This document shows, piece by piece, positions 54,278-61,632 of a stretch of DNA of 64,000 nucleotides (position 1 is its first letter; every line of letters begins with the position of its first letter). This DNA is from Cronobacter dublinensis subsp. dublinensis LMG 23823. Lineage in GTDB: Bacteria > Pseudomonadota > Gammaproteobacteria > Enterobacterales > Enterobacteriaceae. A program made the translations under genes and the position numbers. The notes below the pieces were generated by a model, which saw only the letters and a list, made by a program, of their open reading frames with translations, was not told where the DNA came from and did not search any database. The stretch lies in contig NZ_CP012266.1 in assembly GCF_001277235.1 (NCBI RefSeq), positions 2,480,001 through 2,544,000 on the forward strand, in the 5' to 3' direction.

Positions 54278-55669
54278 ATGAAGCCAGGCTATCGCGAGAT
54301 TTACCAGCGTTACCGCCAGAACATCCATGACGGCGTACTGAAACCGGGCGACCGGGTGCCGTCTATCCGTCTGCTGGCGCAGGAGTTGCAGGTTGCGAAG
54401 AAAACCGTCGAGGCGGCGTATGCCGTGCTGGTGGGTGAAGGCTATCTGGTGAGCCGCGGGCCGCAGGGCACCTGCGTCAACCCGGCGCTGACGCCCGTGC
54501 CGCGCCTCGCCGACAACGCCCCTGTCGCCGTCCACGAGGGCGGCCCGCTCGCTTGCGAAAGCGAAGGCTATCTGCGCCCCGGCATTCCGTCGCTGGACCG
54601 CTTTCCCAACAAGAAATGGCTGCTGCTGTGCGCCCGCGCGACGCGCGCCATGCGCCCGGAAGAGATGGTCAACCCGCCGGTCGCGGGCTATGCGCCGCTG
54701 CGCGCGGCCATCGCCAGCTACCTGACGATATCGCGCGGCGTCACCTGTACCGCCGACGATATTTTCATCACCAGCGGCTATCGCGGCAACCTGCTGCTGA
54801 CGCTCCAGGCCCTGCTGGGCCCCGGTGAGAGCGTGGCGCTGGAGGAGCCCGGCTATTTTATGGGCCAGCGGCTGCTGAAAACCCTCGCGCCCGCGCTGCA
54901 TCCGGTGCCGGTGGATGATGAAGGCATGCAGGTGGCGCATCTGCAACGCCACTGCCCGAACGCCCGGCTCGCCATTGTCACGCCGTCGCACCACAGTCCG
55001 CTTGGCGTCACGCTGTCGCTGCCGCGCAAACAGCAGTTGCTGGCCTGGGCGTCAGCGCATAACGCGTGGATTGTCGAGGATGACTACGACGGCGAGTTTC
55101 ACTACACGCGTAATGTGCTGCCGTCGCTCAAAAGCCTGGATACCGATGACCGCGTGATTTACATCGGCACCTTCAGCAAGACCATCATGCCCTCGGTGCG
55201 CATCGGGTATCTGGTGATGCCGCGCGCGGCGCGTCACGCCTTTCTGGACAGCGGCGCGCTGCTCTGCGGCGGCCAGCCGCTGCTGATGCAGAAAATCCTC
55301 GCGGCGTTTTTAAGCGGCGGCGATTTCTATACGCACCTGAAAAAAATGCGCGCGCTCTACGCCCGGCGGCGTGAGATAGCGATCCGCGCGCTGCACGCGG
55401 TCTTTCCCGGCGTGTTTGCCACGCCGCTTGAGGATGGCGGCATGCATGTGGTGGCGTATCTCACCACGGCCACCTGCGACGAGGCGCTCGCCCGCGTCTG
55501 GCATCAGCACCAGTTGCAGGTGAGCGCCCTCTCGCCCTGGTATCTGCTGCCCGACAAACGCTACGGGTTGATCATCGGCTATACCAACCTTCGCTCTTAC
55601 GACGAGGCGCTGGCGCTCCTGACCCGCGCGGCGGCAGACACCCGCGCGCTACTCTCCGGTGTGCGCTGA
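54278..55669 (+). CDS. MocR/PdxR-type transcriptional regulator (GntR helix-turn-helix fused to aminotransferase)
   Basis: 463 aa. GntR winged helix at ~5-70 (GVLKPGDRVPSIRLLAQELQ, VAKKTVEAAYAVL) joined to a fold-type I aminotransferase domain (~100-455). PLP-binding residues are visible: ITSGYRGNLLLTLQALL, DDYDGEF and GTFSKTIMPSVRIGY with the Schiff-base Lys301. MocR proteins sense PLP or amino compounds and regulate divergent genes, here the AhpD-like gene. ATG 54278 sits 3 bp behind GGCAGGA. The gap holds an inverted repeat GCACTC-N7-GAGTGC (54185-54203) that may be its site. Confidence 0.88.
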   Translation: MKPGYREIYQRYRQNIHDGVLKPGDRVPSIRLLAQELQVAKKTVEAAYAVLVGEGYLVSRGPQGTCVNPALTPVPRLADNAPVAVHEGGPLACESEGYLRPGIPSLDRFPNKKWLLLCARATRAMRPEEMVNPPVAGYAPLRAAIASYLTISRGVTCTADDIFITSGYRGNLLLTLQALLGPGESVALEEPGYFMGQRLLKTLAPALHPVPVDDEGMQVAHLQRHCPNARLAIVTPSHHSPLGVTLSLPRKQQLLAWASAHNAWIVEDDYDGEFHYTRNVLPSLKSLDTDDRVIYIGTFSKTIMPSVRIGYLVMPRAARHAFLDSGALLCGGQPLLMQKILAAFLSGGDFYTHLKKMRALYARRREIAIRALHAVFPGVFATPLEDGGMHVVAYLTTATCDEALARVWHQHQLQVSALSPWYLLPDKRYGLIIGYTNLRSYDEALALLTRAAADTRALLSGVR

Positions 55670-55675
55670 ACGCGG

Positions 55676-56536
55676 CTATTTGCCGAGCTTCGAGAGCATC
55701 TCCGGGTGCATGAACCGGTTAACCACCAGCATAAAGACCACTGACGGGAGCAGCAGGATCAGCGCCGTGATCGAAGACACCTGATAGTTGCCCGACATAC
55801 TGGCGTTATAGAGCAGCAGCGGCAGCGTGCTGAGATCCGGCGCGCCGACAAAAAACGCGCCGGTAAACTCATCCAGTGATTCAAGAAACACGAAAATGCT
55901 GGCGGCGATAATGCCCGGCGCCGCCTGCGGCAGCACGATGCGCAGGAAGGTGTACGTCGCGCTCGCGCCGAGATTGCGCGCGGCGCGGGCAAGCTGCGGG
56001 TCGACGCTGCTGAAGGCCGCCACGCTTATCCAGATGGCGTACATCATGCCGTGAACGCTGTGCACCAGCACCACGCTCGCCACCGTCCCGTTAAGCCCCC
56101 ACTGATAAAAGAGCCGCGCCACGTTCATATAGACCGTGAGCCCCGGAAACGCCTGCGGGATCAAAAACAGCAGCATAAAGAAAAAGCGCAGCGGCATCGC
56201 CTTGCGGGAGAGCGCGTAGCCGGCGGGCACCGCCACCGCGAGGCACACCCCCACGGTGAGCAGCGCAATGACGATACTGGTGAACAGCGATCCCCCTACG
56301 TCGCTGTAGGGGCTGAACACCTGCGACCAGTATTTCATCCCCCACACGTCGGGCAGCGTGTGCGGAAAGTACCAGCGCTCCGCCACGGTCCAGATAAGCA
56401 GGTTCAGCACCGGGCCCAGCAGCATCAGCAGCAGGAGCACCAGCAGCAGCGTCTGCCAGAAGAAGCCCGCGCGAAACGGCGTCAGATTAAAGGCGCGCGT
56501 GGGCGTCAGCGCGCGATTTTCCACTATCGGGCTCAT
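55676..56536 (-). CDS. ABC transporter permease, second subunit (PhnV/PotC-like)
   Basis: 286 aa inner-membrane permease with six segments. The EAA loop is ARAARNLGASATYTFLRIVLPQAAPGI, which docks on the ATPase. I take ATG 56536 (MSPIVENRAL) because it overlaps the stop of the previous gene by 4 bp; a longer frame begins inside that gene. Belongs to the 2-aminoethylphosphonate / spermidine / iron-type importer group. Last gene of the operon; it converges with the MocR-type gene 6 bp away. Confidence 0.86.
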   Translation of the reverse strand: MSPIVENRALTPTRAFNLTPFRAGFFWQTLLLVLLLLMLLGPVLNLLIWTVAERWYFPHTLPDVWGMKYWSQVFSPYSDVGGSLFTSIVIALLTVGVCLAVAVPAGYALSRKAMPLRFFFMLLFLIPQAFPGLTVYMNVARLFYQWGLNGTVASVVLVHSVHGMMYAIWISVAAFSSVDPQLARAARNLGASATYTFLRIVLPQAAPGIIAASIFVFLESLDEFTGAFFVGAPDLSTLPLLLYNASMSGNYQVSSITALILLLPSVVFMLVVNRFMHPEMLSKLGK

Positions 56537-57366
56537 GCGTGGACTCCTTTCTCTTTCAGCGTATGGCGCAGATAAAACCACGATAGCGCGGCGCAAATCA
56601 GGTACGAGATGACCCCGAGCGCGTTCGCGACGTGATAGTCGCCGTAAGAACTGACGCGAAACGCCATATCGACGGTCATCATGGTAGGCGTGCCGGTGCC
56701 TATCATCAGCGGCACCGACAGGACCGAGAGCATCGTGACGGTGGAGAGCACCAGCGCCACGCCGAGCGTCGGCATCGCCTGGGGCAGGAGCACCTGCAAG
56801 AGGATGCGCAGACGCGACGCACCGAGGTTTTTCGCCGCCTGGATCTGCGCGGGCTCAATCGCCGCCATCGCGCCGCAGGTCAGGAGCGTGACAAACGCCA
56901 TCTGCTTCCAGACGAACGTAATAATGATGCCCTTCCAGCCAAGCCACGAGACGGTCTCAAGCGGCGTCAGCAGGCCGCCCGCCACCAGCGCGTTATTCAT
57001 CAGGCCGTTTTTGGCGAGAAACGTGCGCATCATCTGCGCCGTCACGATAAACGGAATGAACAGCGGCAGGCGGTAGAGCAGCCCGAACGCGCGCGCCAGA
57101 AACGGGTATGGCGAAAGCACGATGACGCCGGAGAGCGTCACGGCGATAACCGCCAGCAGAATGACCGACACCAGCACAATGGCGAGCGAGAACAGAATAT
57201 CCTGCGAGTAGAGGTCAATCACTTTACGAAAGTGCGCCAGGGTCAACCCTGAGGCGTCGTTGACAAACGCCGACACCAGCGAGAAGCCCAGCGGATATAA
57301 AAACAGGACGGCAGTGAGCAGCGCGGCAGGCGCCACCAGCAGGCCGTAACGAAGGGATGGTCTCAT
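56533..57366 (-). CDS. ABC transporter permease, first subunit (PhnU/PotB-like)
   Basis: 277 aa with six membrane segments beginning SLRYGLLVAPAALLTAVLFL. The EAA loop is IQAAKNLGASRLRILLQVLL-PQAMPT. Fifty-nine base pairs separate it from the binding-protein gene and contain a strong hairpin. A 4-bp ATGA overlap couples it to the second permease. Confidence 0.87.
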   Translation of the reverse strand: MRPSLRYGLLVAPAALLTAVLFLYPLGFSLVSAFVNDASGLTLAHFRKVIDLYSQDILFSLAIVLVSVILLAVIAVTLSGVIVLSPYPFLARAFGLLYRLPLFIPFIVTAQMMRTFLAKNGLMNNALVAGGLLTPLETVSWLGWKGIIITFVWKQMAFVTLLTCGAMAAIEPAQIQAAKNLGASRLRILLQVLLPQAMPTLGVALVLSTVTMLSVLSVPLMIGTGTPTMMTVDMAFRVSSYGDYHVANALGVISYLICAALSWFYLRHTLKEKGVHA

Positions 57367-57395
57367 CAGGCTATTCCCGAAAAGTCACAATAACA

Positions 57396-57419
57396 GCGCC
57401 CGACGCGCGTGTCGGGCGC
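57396..57419 (-). promoter_or_regulatory. Intercistronic stem-loop after the binding-protein gene
   Basis: Perfect 9-bp stem GCGCCCGAC / GTCGGGCGC around GCGCGT and no T run, 6 bp past the binding-protein stop. As in the peptide importer at 7349-7372, it sits exactly between binding protein and first permease and probably raises the level of the binding-protein message. Confidence 0.65.
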
Positions 57420-57425
57420 GCGGGA

Positions 57426-58571
57426 TCAGTTCGACACCTGGCGCTCGTAGCCCTCTTTGATGTCGTCAAAGTACGGGGCAATCGGGAAGCTCTTGCCGTA
57501 GTTCGCAAGCGTCTGCGGCGAGATTTCGGCGAACAGTTTCTGCCAGGTCGGCGCGTCGAGCTGAGCTTTGACGTACTGCGCGTCGATGCCCGGATACCAG
57601 TTAAACTGCTTCACAATGCCCTGCGCCTGCACCTCGGGGCTGGTCGCCAGCGCGATAAAATCCTGCGCGAGCTTCGCCTGGGCCGCGTGCGCCGGGACCA
57701 CGTAGTACATCGGCTGGCCCGGCATCCCCGGCGCAATCAGCGCAAGCTTCAGCGACGGCGGCACTTTGCCCTGATCTTTCCAGCTGTAGAACATATCCAC
57801 CCATACCGGGCCCATGGCGATTTCGCCGCGGCTTAACATGTCGAGCGTACCGGCGTTGCCCGGCGTGAACGTCACGTTCTGGTTAAAGGCTTTGAGTTTT
57901 TCAAACGCGGGCCCCCAGCGTTTCTCGACGCTTTTGTCATAGGGCTGTGCACCGAGACGCGCGGCGTCGGTGCCATAGGCGTAGATCCAGCCCACCACGA
58001 AGCTCACGCCGGACATGCCGTTTTTGATGCCGTTATAGCCAAACGCCTTCGGGTTTTTCTGCGTCCATTGCACCAGTTCGTCATACGAGGCGGGCGGCGT
58101 TTTCACCAGCTCGCTGTTGTACGCCAGCGCCGTCTGGCTCAGGAACATCGGCATCACGTAGCCGTCGACATCCACGCCCAGCGCGTTGCGCGCGCTCGCC
58201 TGCGAGACCATTTTACCGGTCGGGATCTGGTCGCGGAATTTCGCCAGTAGCCCCTTTTCGACGAGCTCGCCGCCTGCTTTCTGATGGACGACCGCGACGT
58301 CGATATCCCACTGCGCCGCCCCGCTCTGCTGCTGGGCGGTCAGCTTCTCGATGATTTTATTGGAGCCCGCATCCCCCGGCCCGGTGCCGACCACCCGGAT
58401 TTTTACGTCAGGGTGGCTCGCCTCGAAGCGCGGCGCGAGAAAGGTTTTAACGTAATCGACCATATTCTGATCGCCCGCCGTCGCCACGTTCAGCACCGTT
58501 TCCGCCTGCGCGCTGGCAAGCAAGCCGAACGAAAGCGTCGCGCACAGCGCGATGTGAGTTTTAGCAAACAT
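57426..58571 (-). CDS. ABC transporter periplasmic substrate-binding protein (Fe/AEP/polyamine type)
   Basis: 381 aa, extracellular solute-binding family 1-like. The signal peptide is MFAKTHIALCATLSFGLLAS with cleavage likely after AQA before ETVL. Mature start LNVATAGDQNMVDYVKTFLA; further pattern GDAGSNKIIEKL, LSRGEIAMGPVWVDMF and MPGQPMYYVVPAHA. It resembles the PhnS/PotD/FbpA groups but I cannot assign a ligand. It sits between the ATPase gene (32 bp upstream) and the permeases. A phosphorylated or sugar-like ligand is possible given the MBL-fold and LacI neighbours; inference only. Confidence 0.84.
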   Translation of the reverse strand: MFAKTHIALCATLSFGLLASAQAETVLNVATAGDQNMVDYVKTFLAPRFEASHPDVKIRVVGTGPGDAGSNKIIEKLTAQQQSGAAQWDIDVAVVHQKAGGELVEKGLLAKFRDQIPTGKMVSQASARNALGVDVDGYVMPMFLSQTALAYNSELVKTPPASYDELVQWTQKNPKAFGYNGIKNGMSGVSFVVGWIYAYGTDAARLGAQPYDKSVEKRWGPAFEKLKAFNQNVTFTPGNAGTLDMLSRGEIAMGPVWVDMFYSWKDQGKVPPSLKLALIAPGMPGQPMYYVVPAHAAQAKLAQDFIALATSPEVQAQGIVKQFNWYPGIDAQYVKAQLDAPTWQKLFAEISPQTLANYGKSFPIAPYFDDIKEGYERQVSN

Positions 58572-58603
58572 GAAATACCCCTGACTGTGTGAGTAAAAGA
58601 GAA

Positions 58604-59581
58604 CTAAGGCTGGTTAAAACGGTGCAGCGCGTGGGCTGGCACATGCAGCGCCACGGCGGCGTTGACGGGCCAGCTCTGCGGGCTGTCCGCCTGGAGAAGA
58701 TGACTGTCGATGCGCACGCTGTGGCGATACAGATGCCCCATAAACGCACTCTGCTCGATAACGCCCGCCAGCGTCAGCCCGCCGTCCTGCGCGTGGCCGG
58801 GCGCGGCGCTTATCGCCACGTCGGCGCTGCGAAAACAGAGCGTCTCGCCCGCCTGCGCGCGAATGCGGTTGTTGGCCCCCATAAAATCGGCCACAAACGG
58901 CGTTTGCGGCTGCTGCCAGATAGTCTGCGGCGTGCCGACCTGCTCGATACGGCCCTGGTTAAGCACCGCCACGCGGTCGGCCATCACCAGCGCCTCTTCC
59001 TGATCGTGGGTGACAATAAGCGAGGTAAAGCCGAGCCGCTGTTGCAGGGTTTTGATTTCATGACGCACGTTCAGGCGCACACGGGCGTCGAGGTTAGAGA
59101 GCGGCTCGTCGAGCACGAGCACATCCGGCTCCACCGCCAGCGCTCTCGCCAGCGCCACGCGCTGACGCTGCCCGCCGGACAGCGCGCTGATTTTGCGGTC
59201 TTCAAAGCCGGATAAATTCACCAGCGCCAGCATCTTTTTTATTTGCGCCTGGATTTCGGCCTTCGGTAATTTCCGCAGGGTTAATCCAAAGCCAATATTT
59301 TGCGCCACCGTAAAATGCGGCCATAACGCATAACTCTGGAACACCATAATAATATTGCGCTGCTCCGGCGGCAGCGCGGTGATATTTCGCCCGGCGAGAA
59401 TAATCTCACCGGATTGCACAGGCACAAATCCGCAGAGCGCGTTTAGCAGCGTGGTTTTTCCGCAGCCGGAGGAACCGAGCAGCGCAATCATCTCACCGCG
59501 ATTGACCGATAAATCAATATGGTGCAGCACCGTATTATCGCCATAGCCCATTTTTAACTGCGTTATCTGTAAATAACTCAT
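58604..59581 (-). CDS. ABC transporter ATP-binding protein (PotA/FbpC/PhnT-like)
   Basis: 325 aa. Walker A GSSGCGKT is at residues 36-43, Q-loop MVFQSYALWPHFTV, signature LSGGQRQRVALARAL, Walker B VLVLDEPLSNLD and VTHDQEEAL; a C-terminal TOBE-type regulatory domain (~240-325). I choose ATG 59581 (MSYLQITQLKMGYGDN) behind AGGTGAGAG; a longer frame starting at 59797 would cross the operator palindrome and the divergent promoter. First gene of the minus-strand importer operon. Confidence 0.88.
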   Translation of the reverse strand: MSYLQITQLKMGYGDNTVLHHIDLSVNRGEMIALLGSSGCGKTTLLNALCGFVPVQSGEIILAGRNITALPPEQRNIIMVFQSYALWPHFTVAQNIGFGLTLRKLPKAEIQAQIKKMLALVNLSGFEDRKISALSGGQRQRVALARALAVEPDVLVLDEPLSNLDARVRLNVRHEIKTLQQRLGFTSLIVTHDQEEALVMADRVAVLNQGRIEQVGTPQTIWQQPQTPFVADFMGANNRIRAQAGETLCFRSADVAISAAPGHAQDGGLTLAGVIEQSAFMGHLYRHSVRIDSHLLQADSPQSWPVNAAVALHVPAHALHRFNQP

Positions 59582-59619
59582 CGCTCTCACCTGCATTCTG
59601 GCGGCACGTTTATTTATCG

Positions 59620-59635
59620 GTGAACACGTGTTCAC
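59620..59635. promoter_or_regulatory. LacI-type operator, perfect 16-bp palindrome
   Basis: GTGAACACGTGTTCAC, symmetrical around a central CG as is usual for LacI/GalR operators. It lies 39 bp upstream of the ATPase start and 102 bp upstream of the MBL-fold gene, between the two divergent transcription units. The LacI protein encoded at 60483 is the obvious ligand. Confidence 0.8.
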
Positions 59636-59736
59636 TACGATGTAAAAAAAATGCAACGTCGCCCCGACATGATAGGCACCTACTTTGTCGCGCCTTTGTG
59701 ACAATTTAATTAAGCGAGCGGGGAAAGAGGTGGGAA

Positions 59737-60486
59737 ATGTTAATTGATGTGCTCGGCAGCGGCAGCGCGTTCGCCACGCAGCGAAATACCTCATCAATAC
59801 TGATTCAGGGTGCCGGGCAGTGGCTGGTGGATTGCGGCCCGACTATTCCGCGCGCGCTGTGGCAGCGCAAAACGGACATTAACGCCATCGATGTTATCTG
59901 GTTTACCCACGTCCACCCGGATCACTGCGCCGGGCTCGCCCCGCTGCTGAACCAGTGGAAGAGTTTCGGGCGCGTTAAACCGCTGACCATTTTTTGCGAG
60001 CCTGCCCAGCGCGCGGTGTTGCAGCAGCTGGCGCTGCTGGCGGTCTGGCCGCAGACCACGTTCTGTTTTGACATCGACTGGCAGGATATTACGACGCAGA
60101 CGCCGTGGCGCGACTGGCGCATCCGTAGCGCGCCGACGCAGCATGAAATTCCGTGCCGGGCGCTGCGCATTGACGCGCAGGGTCTGGCGCTGTTTTATAG
60201 CGGCGACGGCCGCCCGACGCCCGAGAGTCTGGCGCTGATGGCGGGCACGACGCTGGCGTTTCAGGAGTGCGCCTCGTGGCAGGCGCTTGACGATGACGCC
60301 TCACACGGCGATTTCCCCTCCTGCCTGACGGTGTGCGACTGCCTGCAACTGCCCGCGCTTGGGCTTTACCATTGCTGGGAGGCGGATATCGCGGCTATCC
60401 GCGACGCCTGCGCGCGCCACCCGGCGCTGTTTCTCGTAGAAGATGGCCAGCAACACGATCTGGCGCTTATCGGGAGAGCATTGTGA
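59737..60486 (+). CDS. MBL-fold metallo-hydrolase (RNase Z/PhnP-like group)
   Basis: 249 aa. N-terminal MLIDVLGSGSAFATQRNTSS is typical of the RNase Z / PhnP group; the metal motif HVHPDH is at residues 58-63, a later His is in PTQHEIPC, and SGDGRPTPESLALMAG supplies the bridging Asp. Members hydrolyse phosphodiesters, cyclic phosphates or lactones. Its stop overlaps the GTG of the LacI gene. Probably processes the compound brought in by the divergent importer. Substrate unknown. Confidence 0.83.
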   Translation: MLIDVLGSGSAFATQRNTSSILIQGAGQWLVDCGPTIPRALWQRKTDINAIDVIWFTHVHPDHCAGLAPLLNQWKSFGRVKPLTIFCEPAQRAVLQQLALLAVWPQTTFCFDIDWQDITTQTPWRDWRIRSAPTQHEIPCRALRIDAQGLALFYSGDGRPTPESLALMAGTTLAFQECASWQALDDDASHGDFPSCLTVCDCLQLPALGLYHCWEADIAAIRDACARHPALFLVEDGQQHDLALIGRAL

Positions 60487-61499
60487 AGCCGCGCCAGACA
60501 CGGGGCGCGGTAACGGCGCAGGATGTCGCGACGCGGGCGGGCGTGTCGCGCGCCGTGGTCTCCCGCGCCTTCAGCGACAGCGGCAGTATCTCGCCGGACG
60601 CCAAAGCGCGGGTGCTGGCCGCCGCCAGAGAGCTTGGATATCAGGTCAATTTTCTGGCGCAGGGGCTCAACCGCCAGCGCAGCCAGCTTATCGGCGTGAT
60701 GGTGGCGCGCATCGGCGACCCGTTTCGCAGCGCGCTGCTGGAGGCGCTGATTAAGGCGATTTCGCAGCGCGGCTATCAGGCGCTGGTGACGGAAATCGCC
60801 GGCGAGGCAGAGCTTGAGGTGACGCTGCGCCGCTTTATGCAGTATCGCGTCTCGGGCGTAGTGGTGACCTCCGGCCAGCCGCCCGAGGCGATTATCGACG
60901 ACTGCGTGCGCCATCAAATCCCGGTGGTGGGCATTAACCGCCCGGCGACCCATGCGCGGGTGGACACGGTCTGCTCCGACAACGCCCAGGGCGCGGCGCT
61001 TGCCGCCGCGCAGCTGTGCGACGCGGGCTGTCGCCGCTTCGGCTGGCTTAACTATCCGCACTCGACCTGGGCGGGTGTTGAGCGCGGCGCGGCGTTTCTG
61101 GCGGCGCTTGTCGCCCGTGGTGTCAGCGAGGCGCACACCACGCTGGTTAACGCGCCGGAAGAAGGCTACCAGGGCGGCCTTGCGGCGGCGGGCAGCGCCC
61201 ACGCCTCGCTGGACGGGATTTTCTGCGCTAACGCGCAGCTCGCCTGCGGGTTTCTCGACGGCATGCGGCGGCGTGGCAAAAACGCACCGCACGATTTTCA
61301 TCTGATCGGGTTCGACAACACGCCGCAGACGGCCTATGACGCCTACCGGCTTACTACGCTGCATCAGGACGTGGCCGCGCTTGCCGCACAGGCGCTGGCG
61401 TGTCTTGCCGATCGCGCCCGGCAACCGCACGCGCCTGCGCGCATCGAATGGGTGCCCGTGACGCTGGTGCACCGGCAAACCTCGCCCCGGAGAATCTAA
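60483..61499 (+). CDS. LacI-family transcriptional regulator
   Basis: 338 aa from GTG 60483, overlapping the MBL stop (GTGA). Helix-turn-helix: VTAQDVATRAGVSRAVVSRA, hinge helix region GYQVNFLAQGLNRQRSQLIG, then a periplasmic-binding-protein-like ligand domain (GVMVARIGDPFRSALLEALI to LTTLHQDV). The ligand-site pattern resembles sugar or sugar-phosphate sensors of the family. It likely binds the palindrome at 59620 and controls both its own operon and the importer. Confidence 0.88.
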   Translation: MKPRQTRGAVTAQDVATRAGVSRAVVSRAFSDSGSISPDAKARVLAAARELGYQVNFLAQGLNRQRSQLIGVMVARIGDPFRSALLEALIKAISQRGYQALVTEIAGEAELEVTLRRFMQYRVSGVVVTSGQPPEAIIDDCVRHQIPVVGINRPATHARVDTVCSDNAQGAALAAAQLCDAGCRRFGWLNYPHSTWAGVERGAAFLAALVARGVSEAHTTLVNAPEEGYQGGLAAAGSAHASLDGIFCANAQLACGFLDGMRRRGKNAPHDFHLIGFDNTPQTAYDAYRLTTLHQDVAALAAQALACLADRARQPHAPARIEWVPVTLVHRQTSPRRI

Positions 61500-61632
61500 A
61501 CCGGGGCTGAACCGGAGGCGAAAAACAGAAATTTCCCCTTTACGCACCCTCGTAACGGGAATATTCGTCTAAGGTTTTCATATGGTTGATTCGCAGTGGT
61601 ATGCGCTGCACCCCGTTAAGGAGAATGAATTG

